The notes: generated by a model not told the origin, from the letters alone. A stretch of 64,000 nucleotides of DNA from Novosphingobium sp. FKTRR1 (GCF_020404405.1 NZ_JAIZDA010000005.1:124001-188000); one strand, 5' to 3'; positions 21,397 through 31,115 are shown, counted from the stretch's first letter. A program made the numbers and translations.

Positions 21397-22604
21397 CGGT
21401 CACACTCCCCGAACACCACGTCGATGGCACCAAGAATGGCGGTCGCGTCGGGCAGCATGTGCCCCTTGGACATGAAGTCCATGGCTTGCAGGTGCGAAAA
21501 CGCGGTCGGGCGGATCTTGCAGCGGTACGGCTTGTTGCTGCCGTCGCTGACCAGGTAGACACCGAATTCGCCCTTGGGGCTTTCGGTGGCAACATAGACT
21601 TCACCCGCCGGAACGTGGAAGCCTTCGGTGTAGAGCTTGAAGTGATGGATCAGCGATTCCATCGAGCTCTTCATCTCACCGCGCTTGGGCGGGCTGACCT
21701 TGCGATCGTCCGAGGCGATCGGGCCTTCGGGGATCTGTGCCAGGCACTGCTTCATGATGCGGGCCGACTGGCGCACTTCTTCCACGCGGACCATGAACCG
21801 GTCGTAACAGTCCGAATTGGTGCCGACGGGAATGTCGAACTCCATGCGGTCGTACACGTCGTAGGGCTGGCTCTTGCGCAAGTCCCACGGAATGCCAGCG
21901 GCGCGGATCATCGGGCCGGAAAAGCCCCAGGCCAGCGCGTCTTCCTTGGAAACGAGCGCAATGTCGACGTTGCGCTGCTTGAAGATGCGGTTGTCGACGA
22001 CCAGGCTCATCGCGTCCTCGAACAGGCGCGGCAGGCGGTCATCGAGCCATTCGGCGATGTCGGCGAGCAACTTGACCGGCACGTCCTGATGCACCCCGCC
22101 GGGGCGGAACCACGCCGAGTGCATGCGGGCACCCGAAGCGCGCTCGAAGAAGTTCAGGCAATCCTCGCGGATTTCGAACAGCCACAAGTTGGGCGTCATC
22201 GCGCCCACGTCCATCACGTGCGACCCCATGTTGAGCATGTGGTTGCAGATGCGGGTCAGTTCGGCGAACAGCACGCGCAGATACTGCGCGCGCAGCGGAA
22301 CTTCGAGGTTCAGCAGCTTTTCGATGGCGAGCACATAGGAGTGCTCCATCGCCAGAGGGGAACAGTAATCCAGCCGGTCGAAGTACGGCAGGGCCTGAAG
22401 ATAGGTCTTGTGCTCGATCAGCTTTTCGGTGCCGCGATGCAGCAGGCCGACGTGCGGATCGATGCGCTCGATGATTTCGCCGTCCAGCTCCATGACCATG
22501 CGCAACACGCCGTGCGCGGCAGGGTGCTGCGGCCCGAAGTTGATGGTGTAGTTGGAAATGACCTCATCGCCGGTGGTCGGCGACTGTTCGAGTTGCAGGC
22601 TCAT
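21393..22604 (-). CDS. nuoD: NADH-quinone oxidoreductase subunit D
   Basis: Quinone-site subunit related to [NiFe]-hydrogenase large subunits, 403 residues. Conserved features are [14 protein letters not shown] with the quinone-binding His near the N-terminus, [20 protein letters not shown] with the conserved Tyr, and the C-terminal [12 protein letters not shown]. NuoC and NuoD are separate genes here, unlike the fused E. coli NuoCD. The ATG at 22604 overlaps the nuoC stop (ATGA). Confidence 0.97.
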   Translation of the reverse strand: MSLQLEQSPTTGDEVISNYTINFGPQHPAAHGVLRMVMELDGEIIERIDPHVGLLHRGTEKLIEHKTYLQALPYFDRLDYCSPLAMEHSYVLAIEKLLNLEVPLRAQYLRVLFAELTRICNHMLNMGSHVMDVGAMTPNLWLFEIREDCLNFFERASGARMHSAWFRPGGVHQDVPVKLLADIAEWLDDRLPRLFEDAMSLVVDNRIFKQRNVDIALVSKEDALAWGFSGPMIRAAGIPWDLRKSQPYDVYDRMEFDIPVGTNSDCYDRFMVRVEEVRQSARIMKQCLAQIPEGPIASDDRKVSPPKRGEMKSSMESLIHHFKLYTEGFHVPAGEVYVATESPKGEFGVYLVSDGSNKPYRCKIRPTAFSHLQAMDFMSKGHMLPDATAILGAIDVVFGECDR

Positions 22605-23236
22605 GCCTTCGCTCCTTCCCCAGCGGCCTTTTCATCGCCCGGCAGCACGTAGTCAGCGCCTTCCCACGGGCTCATGAAATCGAACTGCCGCAGATCCTGC
22701 GCCAGCTTGACCGGCTCATAGACAACGCGCTTGTCCTCTTCGGAATAACGCAGTTCGACATAGCCGGTGAGCGGGAAGTCCTTGCGGAACGGGTGCCCCT
22801 GAAAGCCGTAGTCGGTCAGGATGCGGCGCAAGTCGGTGTTGCCGGCAAACAGGATGCCGTACATGTCGTAGGCTTCGCGTTCGTACCAACCGGCGTTGGG
22901 CCAAAGCGTGGTCACGGTCGGCACCGGCACCACTTCGTCGGTCGTGGTCTTGACGATCAGACGCACGTTGCGCGTCACCGACAGCAGGCAATAGACGACA
23001 TCGAAACGCTCGGCCCGATTGGGGTAGTCGGCGCCCGCAATGTCCATCAATTGCTGAAACTGGTGGGCATCGCGCAGCGTGCGCAGCGCGGTTTCCACGC
23101 CGTCACGCGCCACGTTGATCACGATCTCGCCGTGTTCCTCGCGCGCGGCGACGACAAGATCGCCCAGCGCGGCGACGACTTCATCGAGCAGGCCATCGAA
23201 CGAGGCATAGCGGGGGGCGGAATGGAGCACGGCCAT
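22601..23236 (-). CDS. nuoC: NADH-quinone oxidoreductase subunit C
   Basis: Peripheral-arm scaffold subunit (30 kDa family), 211 residues. It contains the family signature [22 protein letters not shown] and ends with [20 protein letters not shown] plus the short conserved tail REFDF-like [11 protein letters not shown]. The first 35 residues vary in the family. The ATG at 23236 follows nuoB after 12 bases with a GAGGAGT-like ribosome site. Confidence 0.96.
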   Translation of the reverse strand: MAVLHSAPRYASFDGLLDEVVAALGDLVVAAREEHGEIVINVARDGVETALRTLRDAHQFQQLMDIAGADYPNRAERFDVVYCLLSVTRNVRLIVKTTTDEVVPVPTVTTLWPNAGWYEREAYDMYGILFAGNTDLRRILTDYGFQGHPFRKDFPLTGYVELRYSEEDKRVVYEPVKLAQDLRQFDFMSPWEGADYVLPGDEKAAGEGAKA

Positions 23237-23248
23237 TTGCGATACTCC

Positions 23249-23827
23249 TCAGCGTTCCAGCGTGCCGGCGCGGCGGATCTTCCGCTGCAGCTGCATCACG
23301 CCATAAAGCAACGCCTCGGCCGTGGGCGGGCAGCCGGGAACGTAGATGTCCACGGGCACGATGCGATCACAACCGCGCACCACCGAGTAGCTGTAATGGT
23401 AATAACCGCCGCCATTGGCGCAACTGCCCATCGAGATGACGTACTTCGGCTCGCTCATCTGGTCATAGACCTTGCGCAGCGCCGGAGCCATCTTGTTGCA
23501 CAGCGTACCCGCCACGATCATCACGTCCGACTGGCGCGGAGAGGCGCGCGGGGCAGCACCAAAGCGCTCCATGTCATAACGCGGCATGTTCACGTGAATC
23601 ATCTCGACCGCGCAGCAGGCAAGCCCGAAGGTCATCCACCACAGCGAGCCGGTACGCGCCCACTGGAACAGCTCTTCGGTCGAGGTGACAAGGAAGCCCT
23701 TGTCCGAGACTTCGGCGTTGAGGCTGTCGAAGAACGCGGCATCTGGCGCCACGATCGGCGCACCAGCGGCGTTGAGAAGCGGACCGCCAGCGGCGGTGAC
23801 GAGGGGAGTGTTGGCCACGGTGCTCAT
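23249..23827 (-). CDS. nuoB: NADH-quinone oxidoreductase subunit B
   Basis: Carries the terminal [4Fe-4S] cluster N2 next to the quinone, 192 residues. All four cysteines are visible: the tandem pair in [10 protein letters not shown], one in MGSCANGGG and one in [11 protein letters not shown]. The N-terminal 35 residues before FLVTSTEEL are an Ala/Gly-rich extension typical of sphingomonads. The ATG at 23827 overlaps the nuoA stop (ATGA), which favours it over a start 27 bases upstream. Confidence 0.97.
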   Translation of the reverse strand: MSTVANTPLVTAAGGPLLNAAGAPIVAPDAAFFDSLNAEVSDKGFLVTSTEELFQWARTGSLWWMTFGLACCAVEMIHVNMPRYDMERFGAAPRASPRQSDVMIVAGTLCNKMAPALRKVYDQMSEPKYVISMGSCANGGGYYHYSYSVVRGCDRIVPVDIYVPGCPPTAEALLYGVMQLQRKIRRAGTLER

Positions 23828-24210
23828 TCCCAGTCCAATGCCCCCTTCTTCCACGCATAGGCAAACCCGATCACCAGTTCGCCCAGAAACACCATCATCG
23901 TGATCCAGCCGGCCCAGCCGCTTTCCTTCAGGCTGACCGCCCAGGGAAACAGGAACGCCGCTTCAAGGTCGAACACGATGAACAGGATGGCGACCAGATA
24001 GAACCGCACGTCGAACTGGCTGCGCGGATCTTCGAACGCGGGGAAACCGCATTCGTACTCCGACAGCTTTTCGGCGTTGGGCTGGTGCGCGCCAGTCAAC
24101 CGGGCGACCCCCATGGGCAGAAAGACGAAGGCCGACGATAGCGCCAGCGCGATCCCCAGAAAGATCAGGATCGGCAGGTATTGGGCCAGGTACGAAGTTT
24201 GCTCGACCAA
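23824..24210 (-). CDS. nuoA: NADH-quinone oxidoreductase subunit A
   Basis: First gene of the complex I operon, 128 residues with three membrane helices. The long loop between helices 1 and 2 contains [20 protein letters not shown], which holds the conserved Cys exposed in the deactive enzyme. The start is TTG at 24210: an in-frame stop lies four codons upstream and there is a GGTGAG ribosome site 8 bases before the TTG. A TTG start may hold translation of the operon's first gene down. Confidence 0.94.
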   Translation of the reverse strand: MVEQTSYLAQYLPILIFLGIALALSSAFVFLPMGVARLTGAHQPNAEKLSEYECGFPAFEDPRSQFDVRFYLVAILFIVFDLEAAFLFPWAVSLKESGWAGWITMMVFLGELVIGFAYAWKKGALDWE

Positions 24211-24274
24211 GGGGCTGACTCACCTGTTTGGGTTATCCGCCGCGCCCTAGTCCCGCCGTGGCCCCGGCGCAAGT

Positions 24275-24298
24275 GGGGTGCACCGCAATATGCACCCC
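24275..24298 (-). promoter_or_regulatory. Inverted repeat in the nuo operon leader
   Basis: A perfect 8-base inverted repeat (GGGGTGCA / TGCACCCC, 8-base loop) lies 65-88 bases upstream of the nuoA start in the 192-base spacer to the next gene. It could be a hairpin in the nuo mRNA leader or an operator for a dimeric regulator. I could not place a convincing -35/-10 pair nearby, so the promoter itself is not called. Confidence 0.35.
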
Positions 24299-24402
24299 TC
24301 ACCCCATCCTTTTTGGGCATACTTTCGTCCAAGTGCCCGGAAAAGCGCGCTCGGCCGGGCAAATGAGCACCCGGCCATCCGCCCGCCATCCGTAGACGTC
24401 GC

Positions 24403-25833
24403 TTACTTCATCTGCATCTTCAGCGTGCGTTGCGTGGCCTTGCCATAGGGTGGACGCAGCCCGCCAAGCGCGGCGACGTTGATCTTGGGCTGGGTGTAGA
24501 CCGAACGGGTATGGCTGAAACTGCGGAAGCCCTCGATCCCGTGGTAACTGCCCATGCCCGACGCCCCGACCCCGCCGAACGGCAGTTCGTCGGCGGTGAT
24601 GTGGAAGATCACGTCGTTGACCGTGACCCCGCCCGAGATCGTGTGGGTCAGCACCCGCTCGCGCTCGGCCGCATCTTCGCCGAAGTAATAGAGGCCGAGC
24701 GGGCGGTCATGCGCGTTGACGTAATCGATCGCCTGATCGATCGAGCGATACGACATCACCGGCAGCACCGGGCCGAAGATTTCCTCCTGCATCACCTTCA
24801 TGTCTTCGGTCACGCCGGTCAGGATGGTCAGCGGCAGCTTGTTGCCGTTGCTTCCGGCAAAGTTCTCGTTGCCCGGATTGACCACGATCGCCTCGGCACC
24901 CTTGTCCCTGGCGTCGGCCACCAATCCTTCAAGCCGGTCGCGGTGGCGACGGTTGACCACCGAGGTGTAGTCATCGTTGGCCAGCAATGTGGGATACATC
25001 GCGGCGACACCGGCCTGCACCGCATCAATCGCCTGCCCCTGCATGTCCTCGGGCACCAGCATATAGTCGGGCGCAAGGCAGATTTGCCCGGCGTTCATCA
25101 TCTTGCCCAGCGCGATACGCTCGGCGCTCCGCTTGATATCGGCGCTGCGGCCCAGAATTGTCGGCGATTTACCGCCCAGTTCCAGCGTCACCGGGACCAG
25201 ATTATCCGCCGCCGCGCGCATCACGTGCCGCCCGACCGAGGTGGCGCCGGTGAAGATCAGGTGATCGAACGCCAGCCCGCAGAAGTCCGCCCCCGCCTGC
25301 GCGCCGCCCAGCACCACGCTGGCTTCCTCGACCGCAAAGTACTTGGCGAACAGTTCGGCCATGAGTTCGCTGGTCCGCTCGGTGAACTCACTGGGCTTGA
25401 TCAGCGCGCGGTTGCCCGCAGCAAATACTTGCGCCAGCGGGGACAGTGTCAGCCCGACAGGGAAGTTCCACGGCGAGACGATGCCGACCACGCCCTTGGG
25501 CTCAAACCTCACCTCGGCGCGCGCACCCAGCAGGCCGAGCGGAAAATTGACCTTGCGCTTTTCGGGGCGGCTCCACGCCTTCATCGTCTTTTGCGAATGG
25601 CGGATCAGCCCGATCGAAGGCATGATGTCGGTCATCAGCGACTGTTCGTGGCTGCGGTGGCCGAAGTCCTCGCTCATCGCGCGGGCAAGCGCTTCGGCGT
25701 TGTCCTTAGCCAGCGCGGCCAGCCGCTCCAGCCGGTCATGCCGAACCGAAAGCGGCTCGGGCCGTGCGGCAACAAAGGCGGCCTTTTGCCGATCGAGCAA
25801 AGTCTGCATCGCGTCTTTTGCGGATTCAACCAT
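24403..25833 (-). CDS. Coniferyl-aldehyde-type dehydrogenase
   Basis: NAD(P)-dependent aldehyde dehydrogenase of 476 residues, closest in pattern to the coniferyl aldehyde dehydrogenase (CalB) subgroup, which oxidises aromatic or fatty aldehydes to acids. It has the catalytic Cys in NAGQICLAPDY, the general-base Glu in VTLELGGKSP, the oxyanion Asn in SPWNFPVGL, and the cofactor motif FTGATSVGRHV. The C-terminus (GGLRPPYGK) and lack of a membrane tail fit CalB-like enzymes. The ATG at 25833 is used; an upstream in-frame extension overlaps the divergently composed spacer and lacks family similarity. The true substrate cannot be told from sequence. Confidence 0.87.
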   Translation of the reverse strand: MVESAKDAMQTLLDRQKAAFVAARPEPLSVRHDRLERLAALAKDNAEALARAMSEDFGHRSHEQSLMTDIMPSIGLIRHSQKTMKAWSRPEKRKVNFPLGLLGARAEVRFEPKGVVGIVSPWNFPVGLTLSPLAQVFAAGNRALIKPSEFTERTSELMAELFAKYFAVEEASVVLGGAQAGADFCGLAFDHLIFTGATSVGRHVMRAAADNLVPVTLELGGKSPTILGRSADIKRSAERIALGKMMNAGQICLAPDYMLVPEDMQGQAIDAVQAGVAAMYPTLLANDDYTSVVNRRHRDRLEGLVADARDKGAEAIVVNPGNENFAGSNGNKLPLTILTGVTEDMKVMQEEIFGPVLPVMSYRSIDQAIDYVNAHDRPLGLYYFGEDAAERERVLTHTISGGVTVNDVIFHITADELPFGGVGASGMGSYHGIEGFRSFSHTRSVYTQPKINVAALGGLRPPYGKATQRTLKMQMK

Positions 25834-25877
25834 GACATCCCCCCGAAGTGTCGCACCACTAGCGAAGGTGGCGCGAA

Positions 25878-26654
25878 TCAGCCGGTCACCATTCCGATGA
25901 GGAACACCGGCCATGCCGTAGCGGCAAGGCAGGTTCCCAGCGGCAGCGCCGTTTCTGCCGTGATCTTACGCCCGCAAACCCGCATGGCAACCGCCGCCGC
26001 AAGGCCAAGCAGACTTGCCCCCAGCAACACATGGATCAGCCCGACCGGCCCAACCCACAACCCGATCGCGCCAAGTAACGGAGGATCGCCCCCGCCCAGC
26101 CCATCTCGCCCGCGCAAGGTCCGGTACAGCATCGCAAGGCCCGCAAGCAGCGCATATCCGGCAAGGCCAGCGCCAAGCGCGAGCCATAGCGGCAGCGCAT
26201 CGCCAAGGCTCCACGCCTGCCACAAGGCAAAGGCCAGCCCGGTCACGGCAAGCACCGCAGTCAACGCGCGGGGTAGCCAGAAATGGCGCAAGTCGAGCAG
26301 TGCCAGCAACAGCAGTAGCCAGCCGAGCACGGCCACCGCGCTCGCCGATACCGGGTCCGGCGCGGTCAGCAACGCGCCGACCGCAACACCCGCCCCGCCC
26401 AGTTCGCACACGAGCTGCCACGGCCCGATCGCCGCGCTGCAAGTCCGGCACCTGCCCCGTAGCACCAGCCACGAGACCACCGGCACCAGTTCAGCCGGAC
26501 CGAGCTTGCGGCCGCAACCATCGCATGACGACGCGCCAGTGACGATCGAGCGCCCTTGCGGCAGGCGCACGAGCGCGGCGCCCAGAAAGCTGCCGACGCA
26601 GGCCCCGGCCGCCGCTGCCATCACCACAAGTACGCCGAACAGGTCAGGCGTCAT
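25878..26654 (-). CDS. Prepilin peptidase (A24 family)
   Basis: Bifunctional membrane protease that would cleave and N-methylate type IV prepilins or type II secretion pseudopilins; 258 residues. The N-terminal methyltransferase part has the four zinc-binding cysteines (C44, C47, C69, C72). The catalytic aspartates are Asp121 (ALLDLRHFWLP) and Asp190 in the GxGD-type motif GLGGGDPPLLG. Start is ATG 26654 with a GGGAGG ribosome site five bases away; a longer frame overlaps the promoter of the divergent thiolase. No pilin or secretion genes are adjacent, so its substrates are encoded elsewhere. Confidence 0.88.
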   Translation of the reverse strand: MTPDLFGVLVVMAAAAGACVGSFLGAALVRLPQGRSIVTGASSCDGCGRKLGPAELVPVVSWLVLRGRCRTCSAAIGPWQLVCELGGAGVAVGALLTAPDPVSASAVAVLGWLLLLLALLDLRHFWLPRALTAVLAVTGLAFALWQAWSLGDALPLWLALGAGLAGYALLAGLAMLYRTLRGRDGLGGGDPPLLGAIGLWVGPVGLIHVLLGASLLGLAAAVAMRVCGRKITAETALPLGTCLAATAWPVFLIGMVTG

Positions 26655-26773
26655 CCCGGCCTCCCGCAACGCCTGCCCTGCGCCATAGTCGAATTGCATT
26701 GCCGGTCGCTCACCGGTATTGCGCTCGCATACCCCGGACCTTGCGTCCACCCCCTGAACAGGAAGGCAGTTTC

Positions 26774-27970
26774 ATGGCCCAGTTCTCCGCCGCAGATCCG
26801 ATCGTGATCCTGTCCTATGCGCGCACCCCGATGGGCGCGATGCAAGGCGCGCTGGCCGATGTTTCGGCAACCGAGCTTGGCGCCACCGCCGTCAAGGGCG
26901 CGGTCGAGCGCTCGGGCGTCTCCCCTGACAAGATCGAGCGCATCTACATGGGCTGCGTACTGCCCGCCGGGCTGGGACAGGCTCCGGCACGTCAGGCCGC
27001 GATCAAGGCCGGACTGCCCACTTCGGTGCAGGCAACGACGGTCAACAAGGTTTGCGGTTCCGGCATGCAGACCCTGATCATGGGCGCCGAAGCTCTCGCC
27101 TCCGGTTCGATCGACTATGTCGTGACCGGCGGCATGGAATCGATGACCAACGCGCCCTACCTGCTCAAGAAGCACCGGTCGGGTGCGCGCATCGGCCACG
27201 ACACCGCCTATGACCACATGTTCCTCGATGGGCTTGAGGACGCGTATGAGGCGGGCCGTGCGATGGGCACGTTTGCGCAGGATACCGCCAACGAATACCA
27301 GCTGACCCGCGCCGCGCAGGACGATTTCGCCATCGCCTCGCTCACCCGCGCCAAGACCGCGATCAGCGAAGGCGCCTTCGCCGACGAGATCGTGCCCGTG
27401 CTGGTCAAGTCGCGCGCCGGTGAAACGCTGGTCGATACCGACGAAGCCCCCGGCAAGGGTCGCCCGGACAAGATCCCGGCGCTCAAGCCTGCCTTTGCCA
27501 AGGACGGCACGATCACCGCTGCAACCTCGTCGTCGATCTCGGACGGCGCCGCCGCGCTGGTTCTGACCCGCCAGAGCCTGGCCACTGCCGAAGGACTGAC
27601 GCCGGTGGCCAGGGTCGTCGCACTCGCCGCACATGCGCAAGCGCCCAAGGACTTCACCACCGCCCCGGTCGGCGCGATCACCAAAGTGTTGCAGCGCGCG
27701 GGCTGGTCGGTCGATGAGGTCGATCTGTTCGAAGTGAACGAAGCATTTGCCTGCGTCGCGATGTTCGCGATGCACGACCTTGGCATCGCGCACGAGAAGA
27801 TCAACGTGCATGGTGGCGCAACCGCGCTGGGTCACCCGATCGGCGCATCGGGCGCACGCATCGTCACCACGCTGATCGCTGCGCTCAAGCGCCACGGCAA
27901 GTCGAAGGGCGTTGCCAGCCTTTGCATCGGCGGGGGCGAGGCAACCGCACTGGCCATCGAACTGGTCTGA
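26774..27970 (+). CDS. Acetyl-CoA C-acetyltransferase (thiolase)
   Basis: Condenses two acetyl-CoA to acetoacetyl-CoA or runs in reverse in beta-oxidation; 398 residues. The nucleophilic Cys94 is in NKVCGSGMQT, with the CoA/His residues in NEAFA and GGATALGHPIGASGAR, and the second active Cys in CIGGGEATA. Overall it matches the biosynthetic (PhaA/AtoB-like) class more than FadA. The ATG at 26774 has AGGAAGG upstream. It stands alone, divergent from the prepilin peptidase; no phaB or phaC follows, so a role in polyhydroxyalkanoate synthesis is not indicated by context. Confidence 0.92.
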   Translation: MAQFSAADPIVILSYARTPMGAMQGALADVSATELGATAVKGAVERSGVSPDKIERIYMGCVLPAGLGQAPARQAAIKAGLPTSVQATTVNKVCGSGMQTLIMGAEALASGSIDYVVTGGMESMTNAPYLLKKHRSGARIGHDTAYDHMFLDGLEDAYEAGRAMGTFAQDTANEYQLTRAAQDDFAIASLTRAKTAISEGAFADEIVPVLVKSRAGETLVDTDEAPGKGRPDKIPALKPAFAKDGTITAATSSSISDGAAALVLTRQSLATAEGLTPVARVVALAAHAQAPKDFTTAPVGAITKVLQRAGWSVDEVDLFEVNEAFACVAMFAMHDLGIAHEKINVHGGATALGHPIGASGARIVTTLIAALKRHGKSKGVASLCIGGGEATALAIELV

Positions 27971-27987
27971 ACGGGCCAGTCAATGCA

Positions 27988-28012
27988 GCGCGCCCTGACG
28001 ATCAGGGCGCGC
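27988..28012. terminator. Bidirectional hairpin between convergent genes
   Basis: A perfect 11-base-pair GC-rich stem with a 3-base loop lies between the thiolase and the convergent SH3-protein gene and covers the latter's stop codon. It lacks a T tract on either side, so it may work as a Rho-assisted terminator or 3' stability hairpin for both transcripts. Confidence 0.5.
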
Positions 28013-28499
28013 CCGCACCCCACATCGCGGTCTGGCTGACAAAGCCCTGTCGGCCGTCGATATCGACCTTGCACCAGCCGCCCACACAATCACCCAGACG
28101 CCCGACCACGCCGGGAGCCGCACGCCACAACAGGCGGCCGCTGCCGTCCTTGTTCTCGCGGATTTCGGCGGGCCCGCCCTTGACCACGCCGGTATGCACC
28201 TTGCGCGTTACGAATTGGGTCAGCATCCAGCCGCGCGCACCGTCCTGGTCTTCGACCAGCACCCAGCCTTCGCGGGCGCGCAGCACCTTCACCGGCACTC
28301 CGCCGCGAACATAGATCCAGCTAATACGATAATCGCGCCCCGGCCCGACCCGCATGTTGGCCTGATCCTTGCGCAACGAAGCCCAGAACGGACCGCTGTC
28401 ATCATCGGCTGCACGGGCAGGCTGGCCGCAAGCGCACGACAGGGCAAGCGCTGCCGCAAGCATGGTTCTGCCAATGCGTAATGCGCTGGTGATCGTCAT
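28002..28499 (-). CDS. Exported SH3-domain protein
   Basis: A 165-residue secreted protein with a signal peptide (cleavage likely after AQPARA-type residues near position 31) and two bacterial SH3-like repeats: NMRVGPGRDYRISWIYVRGG and a second with WRAAPGVVGRLGDC...WCKVDIDGRQGFV. This resembles the COG3807 family of alphaproteobacterial periplasmic proteins with unknown binding partners, possibly cell wall. Two ATGs are in frame; the one at 28499 is chosen because AGGAAGG lies six bases upstream, whereas for the ATG at 28505 it would abut the start. Two Cys in the second repeat may pair. Confidence 0.82.
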   Translation of the reverse strand: MTITSALRIGRTMLAAALALSCACGQPARAADDDSGPFWASLRKDQANMRVGPGRDYRISWIYVRGGVPVKVLRAREGWVLVEDQDGARGWMLTQFVTRKVHTGVVKGGPAEIRENKDGSGRLLWRAAPGVVGRLGDCVGGWCKVDIDGRQGFVSQTAMWGAGAP

Positions 28500-28677
28500 G
28501 CCCATCCTTCCTGCCTGTTACCAATCATCGGTCGCAAGCCCGACCGTTTGTCAGATAAGGCGATACAGCAAAGCGTGCCAAGGGCAACATGGCGTGCCGG
28601 AAGGCGGTGAGCGTCAAAGACTGTGGCGATCACCCGCTTGACCGCGCCCCATCCCCCGGCCTAGCCATGGCCTCATC

Positions 28678-29706
28678 ATGACCGCCAAGCCCCGCACCGC
28701 AGACTTGCGCCCTTCGCGGCGAATCGAAGGCCGCCCGAGGGTTTTCGTAACCCGCCGCCTGCTGCCCGAAACCGAGGCGCGGATGGCCGAACTCTTCGAC
28801 ACGACGTTCAACCCGGACGACAGGCCGTTGTCGCGCGCCGCGCTGGCTGAGGCCTTGCAGCAAGCGCACGTGCTGGTTCCGACCGTGACCGACACCATCG
28901 ACACCGACCTGATCACAGGGGCCGGGCCGCAGCTTGGCCTGATCGCCAACTTTGGCGCCGGCACGGAACACATCGCGCTTGCCGCCGCCCGCGCGCGCAA
29001 GATTCCGGTCACCAATACCCCCGGCGTGTTCACCGACGATACCGCCGACATGACCATGGCGCTGATCCTGTCGGTCACGCGGCGTCTGAATCGCGGAGGG
29101 CGTATCCTGCGATCGGGCCAGTGGCAGGGCTGGAGCCCGTCGACGCTGCTGGGCCACCGCGTTGGCGGCAAGGTGCTGGGCATCGTCGGCATGGGCCGGA
29201 TCGGTCAGGCCGTGGCGCACCGCGCGCGCGCGTTCGGGCTGAGCGTGGTCTACAACAGCCGACATCGTGTGCCTGAGGCACTCGAAACGATGCTGGCCGC
29301 GCGCTATGAACCCGACCTCGACCGGTTGGTGGCAGAGGCCGACATCATCACGCTGCATTGCCCCGCAACGCCCGAAACCCACCATCTGATCGATGCGCGC
29401 CGGATCGCACTGATGAAGCCCGACGCCATGATCATCAACACCGCGCGCGGGCAGATCGTCGAGGAACCAGCTTTGATCTCCGCGCTGATCGAGGGGCGGC
29501 TGGGCGGCGCCGGGCTCGATGTGTTCGAGCATGAGCCGCAGGTCGATCAGCGGTTGCGCGATCATCTGAACGTCGCAATCCTGCCGCACATGGGCAGCGC
29601 CACCTTCGAAGGCCGCATCGCATCGGGCGAAAAGGTGATTGCCAACATCCGCTTCTGGGCCGACGGCCACCGCCCGCCCGATCAGGTGCTGGAAGGCTGG
29701 GCCTGA
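28678..29706 (+). CDS. D-2-hydroxyacid dehydrogenase (glyoxylate/hydroxypyruvate reductase type)
   Basis: NAD(P)-dependent oxidoreductase of the D-isomer 2-hydroxyacid family, 342 residues. The dinucleotide-binding loop is GIVGMGRIGQAVAHR, and the catalytic triad can be read as Arg (NTARGQIVEE), Glu (DVFEHEP) and His (LPHMGSATFE). The pattern resembles glyoxylate reductase GyaR/GhrB. The first 22 residues (Arg-rich) are additional to the fold. The ATG at 28678 has no good ribosome site. The exact substrate is uncertain. Confidence 0.88.
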   Translation: MTAKPRTADLRPSRRIEGRPRVFVTRRLLPETEARMAELFDTTFNPDDRPLSRAALAEALQQAHVLVPTVTDTIDTDLITGAGPQLGLIANFGAGTEHIALAAARARKIPVTNTPGVFTDDTADMTMALILSVTRRLNRGGRILRSGQWQGWSPSTLLGHRVGGKVLGIVGMGRIGQAVAHRARAFGLSVVYNSRHRVPEALETMLAARYEPDLDRLVAEADIITLHCPATPETHHLIDARRIALMKPDAMIINTARGQIVEEPALISALIEGRLGGAGLDVFEHEPQVDQRLRDHLNVAILPHMGSATFEGRIASGEKVIANIRFWADGHRPPDQVLEGWA

Positions 29707-29797
29707 AGCATTAACCAATCCGACGTTATAGCAGGCGCCCGCCCGTCCGCGCACCCTGCACTGGGTTGGAGTGGAAGATGAGTCCGGGAGATCGCAG

Positions 29798-31108
29798 GTG
29801 ACGAAGAAGCTGGTGGCAACTTTGGGTCTGGCAGCGCTGATCGCGTGGCCGACGCTGGCGCTGGCGCAAGCTGAGCCAGGCGCGCTTGATGCCGCCGACA
29901 GCGGCGATACCGCGTGGTTGCTGACAGCGGCGATGCTCGGCCTGATCGCCGCCCTGCCCGGCCTTGCCCTGTACTATGCCGGACGCGCGCAGCGCGGCGG
30001 GTTCGTGGCCGTGGCGATGCAGGCGGGAGCCATCGTCGCCGTCGTGTCGCTGCTGTGGGTCATGGTCGGCTACACGCTTGCGTTCGGCACCGTCGGCAGT
30101 GGCTGGCTGGGCGCGGGCAACGCCTGGATGCTGCTCGATCTGGGCAATGTGCGCGGCGACAGTGCCGTGCCCGAAAGCGCCTTCGTGCTGTTCGAACTGG
30201 CCTTCGCCCTGATCGCGCCGGTGCTGATGACCGGCGCCTGGATCGACCGCGCGCGTTTCGGCTGGGTCGTCGCCTTTGCCGCATTGTGGAGCCTGATGGT
30301 CTATGCGCCCGTGGCGCACTGGATCTGGGGCGGTGGCTGGCTGGCGAGCCGCCTTGGCACGATCGACTATGCTGGCGGTATCGTGGTGCACACTTCCGCT
30401 GGCGTTTCGGCGCTGGTCGTCGCGCTTCTTTTGGGCCGCCGCGCCACGCTGGGCGAACATCCAGCGGCAAACGCGCCGGGCCTCAGCCTTGGCGGCACGT
30501 TCCTCGCATGGATCGGCAGCATCGGTCTCGCCGGAGGAGCCGCGCTCGCCGCCAATGACGATGCTGCCAGCGCCATCATCAACACCCATGCCGCCGCTTG
30601 CGCCGGTGCGCTCACCTGGCTGCTGATCGACCGGATCGCGACAGGCAAGGCCCGCGCGCCCGGCCTCGGCAGCGGAGTGATCGCAGGGTTGGCGGCGATC
30701 TCGTCGTCAGCCGGGCTGGTCGCGCCGGGTGCCGCCATCCTGTTCGGCGCAGTCGGAGCATTGGCAGGTTACGTCACGGTCACACTGCTGCGCGACAGGC
30801 TCGCGATCGATGATACTGCCGGGGTGTTCGCGGTGAACGGCGTCGGCGGAATGGTCGGCGCAGTCATGCTGGCGCTGTTCCTCGCCCCGGTGCTGGGCGG
30901 AACCGGCTATGGCGAAGGGTTCGGCCCCGTCCGCCAGTTGCTGGCGCAAGGCGTTGGCGTTGGCGCGGTTGCCGCGTGGAGCGCGATTGCCAGCGTGATC
31001 GCGGGTCTGATGGTCTCGATGGTCGTGCCGATGCGCGTGACCGAGGCCGAGGAGCGCGCCGGGTTGGACGCATCCAGCCACGGCGAGCCTGCAACAGCAA
31101 CAGATTGA
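29798..31108 (+). CDS. Ammonium transporter-like protein, second pore His replaced by Asn
   Basis: Amt/Mep/Rh family membrane protein, 436 residues, with a signal peptide (APTLALAQ-like cleavage) and 11 predicted helices. The ammonium transporter signature is present (DYAGGIVVHTSAG), including the first pore histidine, His198. The second pore histidine, normally in FGVHGVGG, is Asn347 here (FAVNGVGGMVG). The Phe-gate region (FELAFALIAP) and the WGGGWL tryptophan are kept. GTG at 29798 is preferred over GTG at 29771 since GGGAG lies 7 bases before it and it places the signal peptide at the N-terminus. There is no glnK neighbour. It may transport, leak or sense ammonium differently from AmtB. 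Confidence 0.85.
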   Translation: MTKKLVATLGLAALIAWPTLALAQAEPGALDAADSGDTAWLLTAAMLGLIAALPGLALYYAGRAQRGGFVAVAMQAGAIVAVVSLLWVMVGYTLAFGTVGSGWLGAGNAWMLLDLGNVRGDSAVPESAFVLFELAFALIAPVLMTGAWIDRARFGWVVAFAALWSLMVYAPVAHWIWGGGWLASRLGTIDYAGGIVVHTSAGVSALVVALLLGRRATLGEHPAANAPGLSLGGTFLAWIGSIGLAGGAALAANDDAASAIINTHAAACAGALTWLLIDRIATGKARAPGLGSGVIAGLAAISSSAGLVAPGAAILFGAVGALAGYVTVTLLRDRLAIDDTAGVFAVNGVGGMVGAVMLALFLAPVLGGTGYGEGFGPVRQLLAQGVGVGAVAAWSAIASVIAGLMVSMVVPMRVTEAEERAGLDASSHGEPATATD

Positions 31109-31115
31109 GAACCAG

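Noticed and set aside
24430..26688. 752-codon plus-strand open frame opposite the aldehyde dehydrogenase and prepilin peptidase
   Set aside because: Same composition bias and no motif; both genes opposite have full catalytic motifs.
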